Origin: Phenylobacterium sp.
Lineage (GTDB): Bacteria > Pseudomonadota > Alphaproteobacteria > Caulobacterales > Caulobacteraceae
NCBI RefSeq assembly: GCF_028290885.1
Contig: NZ_JAQGIZ010000139.1
Location: 1-34,036, forward strand
Reading direction: 5' to 3'
Length of the DNA stretch: 34,036 bases
The position numbers were made by a program, and so were the translations under genes. This document shows, in pieces, positions 17,926 through 26,078 of this stretch; positions within the stretch are counted from its first letter, which is position 1, and each line of letters begins with the position of its first letter. A model generated the notes under the pieces. That model did no database searches and was not told the DNA's origin. It saw only the letters and a program-made list of their open reading frames with translations.

Positions 17926-18998
17926 TGGGCTTTCTCCAGCTTGGCCATTTCCAGCGCGGCGTCCTTCGCCGACAGCGGCAGGTAGCCGTTGGATTGGGCG
18001 GCGATGATTTCCTGTCCGTCCTTTGAAAGGACCAGGCGCAGGTACTCCCTGACGAGGGGATCGAGCGGCTTGTTGGGCTCGCGCCGAACATAGACGTAGA
18101 GGTATCGCCCGAACGGGTAGCGATCGGCGACCACGTCGGCGCTGACGCCGGTCGAATAGGCGCCGCCCGGCTCCGCCGCCAGCGCCACGACCTTGACGCC
18201 CGGATCGGTTCGCCCTGTCGCGGCGATGCCGATGGCCAGGGAATCCTCGCCGACGCGCTTCAGGACGTCACCGGTGTTTCCATACTCCTCGACCTGCGGC
18301 GCGAGCGGGCGGTTGGCGAAATGCACGGCCTCGAGGTAGCTGCCAAAGCCGGCGTGCATGGACCCGGCGACCGGATGAATCCGCGCCTTCGCCCACGGCC
18401 CCGTCTCGCCAACCTGGCCCCACGAGGTTGCGTCGCCCCCCGGGTTGTCCGCCGTGAACATCCGACTGACGTCGGCCAGCGTCAGCCGGCTGATCGGGTT
18501 CGCCTGGTTGACGTAGACCGCCAGCGAGGTGGCCAAGGTCTGAGAGGCGTAGGCCGTGTGCGCGATCCGGATCTCCAGCGGCTTCGCGCCGACGATCTTC
18601 GTGTAGGGGACCAGTTCATTGGGCGTGACCCCGCGGCCCATCACCACAAACGCCGCCACGCCGTGCGTCAGGTTCGGGATTCCGGTGCCGGTCCCCTTCA
18701 GGTCCAGGCTGAACTTCGCGCCGGGATGGGTCTTGGCGAACAGCGCGTCGAACCCTTCGATGATCACGCGGGCGTTGTCCGCCCCGGCGATCCGCACGGC
18801 GCCGGCTGCGTCGACGTAGCGTCCGTGCGTCGGCGCCGAGACGCCTTTTTCCGCCGGACGGTAGGCGGGCAGGTCCGGGTCGACGGCCGCGGCGGCCAGG
18901 GCGCTTGAGCTCCACGCGACGCTCGCGAGCAGCGCCTGAAGGCAGACCTGCGCGACGCGGATTCTGCCGACGTCCTTTCGGGTGAAGCATCCGGTCAT
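17922..18998 (-). CDS. PstS-like periplasmic substrate-binding protein (first copy)
   Basis: This 358-residue secreted protein has a signal sequence ending near 'SSSALAAAAV'. Its motifs parallel those of the next gene: 'RIAGADNARVIIEGFDALFAKTHPGAKF', the anion-loop region 'LKGTGTGIPNLTHG' then 'FVVMGRG', and 'YPFGRYLYVYVRREPNKPLDPLVREYLRLVLSKDGQ'. The lineage resembles PstS family proteins, but the usual TSG-type loop is altered and no pst transport genes are present. The ATG at 18998 is preceded by GGAGGG at 7 bases. It lies 141 bases after the siderophore-type receptor and is translationally coupled to its paralogue. That order suggests the pair captures whatever the receptor imports. Confidence 0.87.
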   Translation of the reverse strand: MTGCFTRKDVGRIRVAQVCLQALLASVAWSSSALAAAAVDPDLPAYRPAEKGVSAPTHGRYVDAAGAVRIAGADNARVIIEGFDALFAKTHPGAKFSLDLKGTGTGIPNLTHGVAAFVVMGRGVTPNELVPYTKIVGAKPLEIRIAHTAYASQTLATSLAVYVNQANPISRLTLADVSRMFTADNPGGDATSWGQVGETGPWAKARIHPVAGSMHAGFGSYLEAVHFANRPLAPQVEEYGNTGDVLKRVGEDSLAIGIAATGRTDPGVKVVALAAEPGGAYSTGVSADVVADRYPFGRYLYVYVRREPNKPLDPLVREYLRLVLSKDGQEIIAAQSNGYLPLSAKDAALEMAKLEKAQ

Positions 18999-19054
18999 GT
19001 CCAGGCCCTCCAGAAGTTGGTCACGCGACCAGGGAAGTGGACCAGGCGGACGAA

Positions 19055-19132
19055 CCCAATCTGGCTGAAAGGGCTCGTCGCGCCTGGGTAGTCCCGCTCG
19101 GATTGGGCGCCCCTCGGGGGAGGTCGAGGGGC
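19055..19132. repeat. Nested inverted repeats between receptor and binding-protein genes
   Basis: An inner perfect 8-bp stem, GCCCCTCG (19109-19116) with CGAGGGGC (19125-19132), lies 7 bases past the receptor stop. A separate pair, CCCAATC (19055-19061) with GATTGGG (19101-19107), forms a larger loop next to it. There is no T-run. It may reduce read-through or set different levels of the receptor and the binding proteins. Confidence 0.4.
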
Positions 19133-19139
19133 CCGGCGG

Positions 19140-21371
19140 TCAGTCGAACGTGGTCCTCACCGCCAGCACCACCTGGCGCGGGGCGCCGGGCAGGATGGTG
19201 TTCCCCAGGGACTCGCTCTCGACGTAGCGCTCGTCCGTCAGGTTCGAGATCTTCAGCGTGATCTGGTACTTGCGCAGGGTGTAGTAGAACGCCAGGTCCG
19301 CGAGGGTGTTGGCCGGCAGGGTGGTGACGTCCGGCGCCTTGGTGGTCGGTAGCAGGCCCTCGCGCTTGCCCGTGTAGGATATGCCAAGCCCGACGCCGAG
19401 CCCGGCCAGCGGGCCGCTCGAGAAGTCGTAGCGGTTCCAGATATGGGCGGCGTTCTTCGGCGCGTCCGTGGCCTCGCGGCCAACGGTGACAGGGTCGGGC
19501 GAGGATGTGACCTTGGAGTCGGTGTAGGCGTAGCCGAAGATCAACGACCAGCCCTCGATCGGCCTGGCGCTGACCTCGAGTTCCAGGCCCTTGGCTTCTT
19601 CCGATCCGACCTGCTGGGTGCAGGTGCCGATGAAGGTGGGGCAGCCCACCGTGAAGGTGCTGGTGACCCCGGTCTTCTTGATATCGAAGATCGCCGCGGT
19701 CACGTTCGCCCGGTTGTCGAACAGGTTGGCCTTCACGCCGCCTTCGATGGAATGGGCCTTGGTCGGCGCGAAGTGGTTCTCGTTGTTGACGTCGACCGCG
19801 GACGCCAGGATTGGGACGAACGAGGTCGTGTAGCTCGTGTAGAGCGTCAGGTCCGAGGTCGGCTCGTAGATCAATCCCGCCAGCGGCAGGACGTCGTGGA
19901 CATCCGATGAGCGGTCGGGAACGCCGGGCGCCCTTTGCTCGTGGAAGCTCTGCTGGTCGCGGCTGTAGCGGACGCCGACCATGGCCTTCCACTGGTCCGT
20001 GAAGGTCATGAAGTCCGATGCGTAGGCGCCGGTCGTCTTCGAGATGGTCCGCGGATCGTTCAGCGCCTTCAGGCCGGCCGCCCCGGGGTTGGTGGTGGGC
20101 AGGGCCGACTCCTGGGGGAAGCCCGCGTAGCTCGGATTGTAGACGTCGAGGGTGAAGCTGCCCGCGCCCGTGGTCGGCACGGTGTAATACCGTAGCCGAT
20201 TGAAATCCTGCATCTCCTGGCCGCCCGAGATGCCGACCAGCACCTTGTGCTTGATGGCGCCGGTATCGAACGGGATGCTGAAGTTGCCGTCGGCGAAGTC
20301 GTAGGTCCGGGTGTTGAGCACGTCGCGGAGGCGCACCTGCAGCCGCGTATTGGCCGGGTCCGCGAACCCGACGACGTCCATGCCGGTCGTATGGTCCTTG
20401 TGCTGCACGTCCCGAACGCCGAGGTTGAACTTCACCCCGTTTTCGAAGTCGTGGTTGAACAGCAGCGTCGTGCCGACGCCGCGCTCCTTGAGGATGTCGC
20501 CGGCGCGCTGGTAGCTCGTCGTGTACTTGGGAAGCAGCGAAAGCTTGTCGAGCGGCGCGATCAGGTCGCTGTCGAAGCTGACCGACGTGCTGCGGGCCTC
20601 CACCAGAAGCGTCGCCTGGGTGTGGGCCCCGATCTCCCAGGTCAGGCTGGGCGCGATATAGACAGGTGTGGCGAACTGGTGATCGCGGAAGCCGGTGCTG
20701 TCGCCGTACTCGGCGATCACGCGTCCAAGGACCGCGCCATTGGCCCCGAGCGGTCCGGTCGCGTCGATCGACGCATCATACCCGTTGCCGTGGGCCCAAT
20801 TGGAGGCGTAGCCGAGACCCTCGGCCTCCACGGTGAGCTGCGGAGTCTGCAGCGGCTTCTTGGTGATGATGTTCACGAAGCCGCCGGGCTGGCCTTGCCC
20901 ATAGAGGACCGAGCTCGGCCCCTTCACCAGCTCGATGTGCTCCGTGCCGACCGTCGGCGGCGAGCCGAACCGGACCGTCAGGCCGGGAAGGCCGTCGACG
21001 AGGATCGCGTTGCGATCCGTCGAGGCCGTCTTGAACCCGCGCAGGGTCATGTCGTAGCCGGTGGCGCCGCTGCGCGCGACGCCGGTCATGTAGCGGTAAA
21101 GATCGGAGACGTTGGTGGTCTCGATCGACTTCATGAAGGCGCCGGTATAAGCGGACACCGAGAACGGCGTATCCATCACCGACAGGTCCAGCTTGGTGGC
21201 GCTCTGGGCCCCCGTGGCCAGGAACCGCCCGGTGACCACCACCTCCTGGACTTCGGCCGCGCCGGCCGCGGCCGTGGCCGGAGCCGGGGCTTCGGCGGCC
21301 CCTGCGGCGCCCGCCATCGACGTAAGCGCCAATGCGGCCACGCCGCACAGCATCGCGCTGCGACTCGTCAT
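19140..21371 (-). CDS. TonB-dependent siderophore-type receptor
   Basis: This 743-residue outer-membrane receptor has a signal peptide ('VAALALTSMAGAAGAAE') and a TonB-box region 'VQEVVVTGRF'. Its plug has the siderophore-receptor hallmarks 'DTPFSVSAYTGAFM', 'MTLRGFKTASTDRNAILVDGLPG', 'TEHIELVKGPSSVLYGQGQPGG' and 'VNIITKKP'. The barrel ends with 'YQITLKISNLTDERYVES' and a C-terminal 'VRTTFD'. This is the FhuA/FpvA-like family, so a ferric chelate is the first guess, though such receptors also take other ligands. There is no STN signalling domain, which agrees with control by the two-component pair rather than a FecI/FecR system. GGGGGAAG precedes the ATG. The shared inverted repeat lies about 209 bases upstream. 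Confidence 0.92.
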   Translation of the reverse strand: MTSRSAMLCGVAALALTSMAGAAGAAEAPAPATAAAGAAEVQEVVVTGRFLATGAQSATKLDLSVMDTPFSVSAYTGAFMKSIETTNVSDLYRYMTGVARSGATGYDMTLRGFKTASTDRNAILVDGLPGLTVRFGSPPTVGTEHIELVKGPSSVLYGQGQPGGFVNIITKKPLQTPQLTVEAEGLGYASNWAHGNGYDASIDATGPLGANGAVLGRVIAEYGDSTGFRDHQFATPVYIAPSLTWEIGAHTQATLLVEARSTSVSFDSDLIAPLDKLSLLPKYTTSYQRAGDILKERGVGTTLLFNHDFENGVKFNLGVRDVQHKDHTTGMDVVGFADPANTRLQVRLRDVLNTRTYDFADGNFSIPFDTGAIKHKVLVGISGGQEMQDFNRLRYYTVPTTGAGSFTLDVYNPSYAGFPQESALPTTNPGAAGLKALNDPRTISKTTGAYASDFMTFTDQWKAMVGVRYSRDQQSFHEQRAPGVPDRSSDVHDVLPLAGLIYEPTSDLTLYTSYTTSFVPILASAVDVNNENHFAPTKAHSIEGGVKANLFDNRANVTAAIFDIKKTGVTSTFTVGCPTFIGTCTQQVGSEEAKGLELEVSARPIEGWSLIFGYAYTDSKVTSSPDPVTVGREATDAPKNAAHIWNRYDFSSGPLAGLGVGLGISYTGKREGLLPTTKAPDVTTLPANTLADLAFYYTLRKYQITLKISNLTDERYVESESLGNTILPGAPRQVVLAVRTTFD

Positions 21372-21571
21372 TCGTTCGCTTCCCCCTATTTCGCCGCACG
21401 ATCCCGCGGACTCTTTACGTCTCGACCCATTCTTCGAGGTCCAGGCGAATCTACACCGCCGCGCGTCCCCAACGACGCGAAACGCGGAAGTCGTATATAT
21501 CTGATTTATCTCACGTTATTGGTAGATCCGTTTGGACGGACGCGGAAATCCGCCCAGCTACTCGCCGCATC

Positions 21572-21589
21572 TGTGTGGAATTTCGCACA
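21572..21589. promoter_or_regulatory. Candidate operator/UAS, site B (upstream of the siderophore-type receptor)
   Basis: The sequence TGTGTGGAATTTCGCACA pairs as an imperfect inverted repeat in 7 of 9 positions. It matches site A (complement of 13562-13579) in 17 of 18 bases. It lies in the 273-base gap between the 2HCT transporter stop and the receptor start. An AT-rich segment at 21492-21525 between the site and the gene may contain the promoter. Binding by the DctD-like regulator is inferred. Confidence 0.62.
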
Positions 21590-21617
21590 AGTCGACGGCG
21601 CGGATTCGCAGGCGCCG

Positions 21618-21646
21618 GAGCCGGCCGCCGCGGGGCTCGCCGGCTC
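21618..21646 (-). terminator. Hairpin at the end of the transporter gene
   Basis: GAGCCGGC (21618-21625) pairs perfectly with GCCGGCTC (21639-21646), with a 13-base loop. The right arm overlaps the transporter stop codon. No T-run follows, so termination strength is uncertain, but it marks the end of the peptidase/transporter gene group. Confidence 0.4.
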
Positions 21647-22991
21647 AGCGTCCGAACTTTGCGTAGGCGATAAGGGCCAGGGTCACGGTGATCGCCCCGC
21701 CGATGCGCGTGGCGATCTGGGCGAAGGGCATCAGCTGCATACGGTTGCCGGCGGTGAGGATGGCCACGTCGCCGGTGCCGCCCTGGCCGGAGTGGGTGGC
21801 GTTCACGATCGCCGCCTCGATCGGGTACATGCCGACGAAGCGAGCCACGACGAAGCCGGTGCCCATCAGCGCCGCGACGGTCGCCACGATGGTGGTGACG
21901 GTGGGCAGGTTGAAGGCGCCCATCAGCTTCTCCCACGGGGTCTTGGCCACCCCGATGGCGAACAGCAGCGGGTAGGTCACGCAGGCGGAGAAGAACTGGT
22001 AGTTGGCGTAGGCGCCCTGCTCCAGCCGGGGCGAGGCGATCCGCCCGAGCTTCATCAGCACCGCCAGCCCCAGCATCACCACCGGCCCGGGCCAGTTCCA
22101 GAGCTTCTGGGCCAGCGCGCCCAGCAGGTAGAGCGTCACCACCATGACCACGGCGGCGCCGACCGCTTGCGGCGTGGGCGCGAACTTCACCGCCGCGTCG
22201 CCGCCCAGGTGCACGTCCTGCTCGCCCGGCTGCAGCTGGCCCTCGCCGGTCAGGTTCGGATAGCGCTTGCCGACGAAGTTCAGCAGGCCCGCGAAGACGA
22301 TCGCCGTCAGGCTGCCCAGCATCACCGCCGGCAACACCTCGGCGAACAGGTCGCCCTGCGGCTGGTGGGAGAACTGCGCATAGCCGACGGAGAGCGGGAT
22401 CGCCCCCTCGCCCACCCCGCCGGCCATGATCGGCACGACGATCTTGAACAGCGTGTGGGTGAAGCCGAGACCGAGCGCCGTTCCGACCCCGCAGCCGACC
22501 GCAAAGGCCACCGCCGAGCCCACGATCAGCGGGATGAAGATCTTCACGAAGCCGGCGATCAGCACGCGCCGGTCCATGCCGAGAATGGAGCCCACGATGA
22601 TCGAGGCGATGAACAGGTAGAGGAAGTTGGAGCTGTCGGTGAAGTCGGTGATCGACTTGACGATCGGCTGCGGCAGCAGGTGGGCGTATTTCAGGTAGGA
22701 CGGCACGAAGGTCGCCAGGATCGCCCCCAGCCCCAGGTGGCGCAGCACCGGCATTCGCTTGCCGATCTCTCCGCAGAGGAAGCCGCCGGTGGCGAGCACC
22801 GCGATGTTCATCAGGATGTCGGAAGGCGCCTCGCCGAGCCGCACATAGACCGCGGCGACGCCCAGGACGACGATGGCCACCGGCACGGGTACGATGCCGA
22901 TGCGCAGGTCCATCACGCTCCACCAGCGTTTCAGGGCGGCGGACTCCGAGGCGCCTTCTCCGGTCGGCTCGTCTGCGGTCATCTGGGTCAT
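21645..22991 (-). CDS. 2-hydroxycarboxylate transporter family protein (CitS/MaeN type)
   Basis: This 448-residue inner-membrane carrier has about eleven hydrophobic segments. The family's two re-entrant-loop signatures are both present: 'GGVGEGAIPLSVGYAQ' in the first half and 'HSGQGGTGDVAILTAGNR' in the second. These resemble the GGxG motifs of the Na+- or H+-coupled citrate/malate/lactate carriers. The start at 22991 was chosen because GAGGA precedes it by 5 bases; a GTG four codons upstream has no good site. It follows the M14 peptidase gene by 97 bases on the same strand and so may be the last gene of that operon. Which hydroxy-acid it carries, and whether by uptake or exchange, is not visible. 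Confidence 0.92.
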   Translation of the reverse strand: MTQMTADEPTGEGASESAALKRWWSVMDLRIGIVPVPVAIVVLGVAAVYVRLGEAPSDILMNIAVLATGGFLCGEIGKRMPVLRHLGLGAILATFVPSYLKYAHLLPQPIVKSITDFTDSSNFLYLFIASIIVGSILGMDRRVLIAGFVKIFIPLIVGSAVAFAVGCGVGTALGLGFTHTLFKIVVPIMAGGVGEGAIPLSVGYAQFSHQPQGDLFAEVLPAVMLGSLTAIVFAGLLNFVGKRYPNLTGEGQLQPGEQDVHLGGDAAVKFAPTPQAVGAAVVMVVTLYLLGALAQKLWNWPGPVVMLGLAVLMKLGRIASPRLEQGAYANYQFFSACVTYPLLFAIGVAKTPWEKLMGAFNLPTVTTIVATVAALMGTGFVVARFVGMYPIEAAIVNATHSGQGGTGDVAILTAGNRMQLMPFAQIATRIGGAITVTLALIAYAKFGR

Positions 22992-23088
22992 CGAAGTCCT
23001 CACCTGGCCCGGACGAACGCCGGCCTCGTCACGCGGTCGGCCTCAGTGTATCGCCGCGCCTTCGATGTGCCTTCTAAGGTCCGCGCGG

Positions 23089-25914
23089 TCAGTCGCCAGG
23101 TGCCGGGGCCGACGACCTTGCCTTGGCTGGCTTCGCCTGCACCGCGGGTCCGTACATCAGGCCGTTGAAGACGAACTTGAACGAGCCGTAGGCCTGGCCG
23201 CGCATCGCGACCTCGGGTCCCATCAGGAACACCTTGCCGGCGCCGAAACTGGCGTCGACGATCCCGCTCGTCCCGTCGAGCGCCTTCTGGCCCCAGGCCC
23301 AGCCGCTGAGCAGCGGGTCCTCGCCCTGGAACCAGGAGACCGACTTCACCTGATCGCCGGACGCCTTCAGCTTGAACACCGGGCTCGAGTCGAAGAACAG
23401 GTCCACCGTGTCGCCGAACCCGTAGCCGAGCGGGTCCTTGTTATCGACCTTCGCCGCCAGGATCGAACCGGGGATGTAGAACTTCGAGGAGGGCAGTGGC
23501 TGGGTCTTGCCGTCCGGGGCCCGCTGAACGAGGGGGTTTTCGACCAAGCCCAGGTATTCGCCGAGCCGGCTGGAGCCGCCGATGGCGATGGCCGTGCCGC
23601 CGTTCTCGACAAAGGCCTTCACCTGCGGGAGCGTCGTCTGCTGAGTAATGCGCCCCAGCATCTTGCGATACTTCTCGGGCACTTCCTCGGGCCTGGGCAG
23701 CGAACCGCGCACGCCGCCGTAGCGGGTGTCGGCCCCCGGGATGGCGCCGTCGACGAACAGCAGGACGTCGTACTTGGCGTTCAGGTCGCCCGCGTCCAGC
23801 TCAGGCGCATAGACGAGCGTGTAGGGGAACTCGAATTGCTCGACGACCCACTGCATCCAGCCTGAAGGGATCAGGCCGCCATAGGTGTCGACGATGCCGA
23901 TGCGCGGCGCCTTCAGCGCCATCTTCTCACCCTTCGGCGCCGAGCCGACGGCGTAGGCGTTCACGCCCAGGTCGACGACGCTCTTGGCGATCACTCCGCG
24001 CGCGGCCGCCGTCGCCGGAACCCACACCGCGCCCGGCCCGAAGGCCTGGCCGTCCGCCGAGACGCCGGTCTTCATCCAGTAGACGGGGACACCCGCCTTC
24101 TGCAGGCGGTTGGTCAGGGTGAAGCTGTTGTTCGTCCGATGGTCGAGCAGCCAGCCCGCCCCGCCGGAGCCGATCACCTTGCCCGGCGGCGGGGCCATGA
24201 CCTCGGTGACCGGCTGGAAGGGGCCGCTGAAGCCGTCGAGGATGCGGTCGAACTTCACGCCCATCTGGAAGGCCAGGGTGTAGCCGGTGACGTCGTAGGG
24301 CTTGATCGGCGGCCCGCCTGGGAATTCGAAGTCCTGCGGGTGGTCCTGGGGCTCGAACATGTCGAGGATGTGCGGCCGATAGGCCTGGTCGCACAGCACC
24401 ACATAGGTCCCGGCCGGATAGGTCTTGCCCTTGACCGTGAACGCCTGCGTCGCCTTGTCGACCACGATGCCGGACTTGATGAGGGCGTTGAGGAACTTGA
24501 CCGTGGTCGGCAGGTCCGGCTGGTCGAGCGGCAGGATGTAGCCGCGCGGATCGCGCTGCGCCGGATCGTGCAGCACGCTGTCGTAGAGCTTGGCGTCGAC
24601 GACCGTGCTCTGGTCGCCGTTCCCGGCCAGGCCGTCGCCGCGGACGACCGCGTCGCTTCGCGGATTGGCCTTGGCTGCGGCCTCGACGGCGGCCACCCGC
24701 TTCGGGGTGACGGTCCAGGAGTCCTCGGCGCCGCGCTTCAGCGAATTGCGGCCCATGAGATAGCGGTTGTAGAGCAGGTCCTCGCGGTTCTTGGACGCGT
24801 AGTCCATCACCGCCCGATCCATCGTCTTGATGTATTCGATGGTCGTCCTGAAGCGCCAGATCTGCGGCGGCACGGGATAGAGTTCGTCCTGATTGGCGAG
24901 CTGCTTGCTGGGCACGAACGGCAACTGCATCGGCGTCGGGCTGCCGATGATCTCGGTGAGGATGCCCACGGCGTTGTGGAAGTAGGAAGTCGTTCGCAGG
25001 CCGCCGTTGAACCAGGTGGAATAGGGCGCGGCGCTACGCTCGGCTGAGCCCGGCTTGTCCTCGGCGATCAGCCGCCCGTGCATGGCGGCGCTGACCCCGT
25101 CCAGCTCGCTCAGCACCAGCGGATCGTAGTGATAGTTCGACGGGTTGCGGAACGGCGGGATGAACACCACCGCGCCCAGCGGCCCGGTCTGGTGCTCGTT
25201 GTAGATGATCTGCGGGAACCAGTCCTTGAACATGGCCCTGTTGATCGCCGTCGTCTCCGGCATGTCGGACATGTAGAATTCGCGGTTGTTGTCGTGCCCG
25301 ACGTAGCGCTGGTAGAGCACCGGCAGGTCGCTGAGGCTGCGCGCCGTCGGGTCCGGCTTGCGCATGTACCAGTCGGCGACCAGTTGGTGCCCATCCGGAT
25401 TGGGCAGGACGAACAGGGTGATGTCGTCGTTCAGCAGGCGCAGCGTCTCCGGGTCGATCCTGGAGACCATTTCGTAGACGATCTGGATTTGGGTCTGGGC
25501 GTTCGACACCTCGCTGGCGTGCAGGCCGCCGTCGATCCACACCATCGCCCTGCCGTCCCGCGCCAGCGCGTGGGCCTCAGCGTCCGTGAGGTCCTTGGCC
25601 AGGGCCAGCCGCCGCGCGATGCCGCGGTAGTGCTCCAGGTTCTTCAGGTTCTCCGGCGACGAGACGATCGCCATCCAGATGTCGCGGCCCTCGACGCTCT
25701 TGCCCAGGCTGACGAGCTTCATGCGGTCGGTTTCGCCGGCCAGCTTGCGCCAATAGGCCGTCGTCTGGTCGTAGTTCGCCAGGAAGTAATCGTCGCCCGG
25801 CTCGGACCCGTTGAAGGCCTCCTTCGGCGTGGTGACGTGCGGCGCGGTCTGGGCGAGACCGACGCCTGGCAAGACCAGGGCGAGCGCCAGGCCCGCGAAG
25901 AGTGCTGATTTCAC
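23089..25914 (-). CDS. Secreted M14-family zinc carboxypeptidase
   Basis: This 941-residue protein has a signal peptide ('SALFAGLALALVLPGVGLAQ'). Its catalytic domain lies at about residues 40-340, with zinc ligands His132 and Glu135 ('GGLHASEVS') and His241 ('YNEHQTG'), and probable general base Glu321 ('ILTEIIGSP'). The substrate-binding region includes 'LPNPDGHQLV' and 'DNNREFY'. A long C-terminal part of about 600 residues resembles the glutamine-amidotransferase-like and beta-rich extensions of large bacterial M14 peptidases. It should trim peptides in the periplasm or outside the cell. The start is a GTG at 25914 with GGGGGA 5 bases upstream; a longer ATG start at 26013 would bury the signal peptide. 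It lies between gamma-glutamyltransferase and the 2HCT carrier. Confidence 0.9.
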   Translation of the reverse strand: MKSALFAGLALALVLPGVGLAQTAPHVTTPKEAFNGSEPGDDYFLANYDQTTAYWRKLAGETDRMKLVSLGKSVEGRDIWMAIVSSPENLKNLEHYRGIARRLALAKDLTDAEAHALARDGRAMVWIDGGLHASEVSNAQTQIQIVYEMVSRIDPETLRLLNDDITLFVLPNPDGHQLVADWYMRKPDPTARSLSDLPVLYQRYVGHDNNREFYMSDMPETTAINRAMFKDWFPQIIYNEHQTGPLGAVVFIPPFRNPSNYHYDPLVLSELDGVSAAMHGRLIAEDKPGSAERSAAPYSTWFNGGLRTTSYFHNAVGILTEIIGSPTPMQLPFVPSKQLANQDELYPVPPQIWRFRTTIEYIKTMDRAVMDYASKNREDLLYNRYLMGRNSLKRGAEDSWTVTPKRVAAVEAAAKANPRSDAVVRGDGLAGNGDQSTVVDAKLYDSVLHDPAQRDPRGYILPLDQPDLPTTVKFLNALIKSGIVVDKATQAFTVKGKTYPAGTYVVLCDQAYRPHILDMFEPQDHPQDFEFPGGPPIKPYDVTGYTLAFQMGVKFDRILDGFSGPFQPVTEVMAPPPGKVIGSGGAGWLLDHRTNNSFTLTNRLQKAGVPVYWMKTGVSADGQAFGPGAVWVPATAAARGVIAKSVVDLGVNAYAVGSAPKGEKMALKAPRIGIVDTYGGLIPSGWMQWVVEQFEFPYTLVYAPELDAGDLNAKYDVLLFVDGAIPGADTRYGGVRGSLPRPEEVPEKYRKMLGRITQQTTLPQVKAFVENGGTAIAIGGSSRLGEYLGLVENPLVQRAPDGKTQPLPSSKFYIPGSILAAKVDNKDPLGYGFGDTVDLFFDSSPVFKLKASGDQVKSVSWFQGEDPLLSGWAWGQKALDGTSGIVDASFGAGKVFLMGPEVAMRGQAYGSFKFVFNGLMYGPAVQAKPAKARSSAPAPGD

Positions 25915-26078
25915 TGAGTTCCCCCTGCCCCCGGGGCTCGGCCGAGTCCGCCAAGCCCACGCGATGGCCGTCGATAGCTTCCTGCGGCTGCGCGTCAACA
26001 CCAAGTCGAACAACGGGCTGGGTCCTTTCGAGATGACGCGAGGGGATCACCCGGCGCCGGTAAAATGAGCCGCCCCGC

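Noticed and set aside
21541..21557. Minus-strand sigma-54-like element CTGGGCGGATTTCCGCG near site B
   Set aside because: GG-N10-GC spacing is present, but most other consensus positions fail and it is only 14 bases from the proposed activator site. A similar weak case before the sensor gene was also dropped.
20247..23168. Plus-strand open frame of 973 codons opposite the receptor and transporter genes
   Set aside because: It is antisense to two clear genes, spans the gap between them, and its product is low-complexity (rich in Arg, Gly, His, Val) with no signal peptide or motif. It is an artefact of high GC content.
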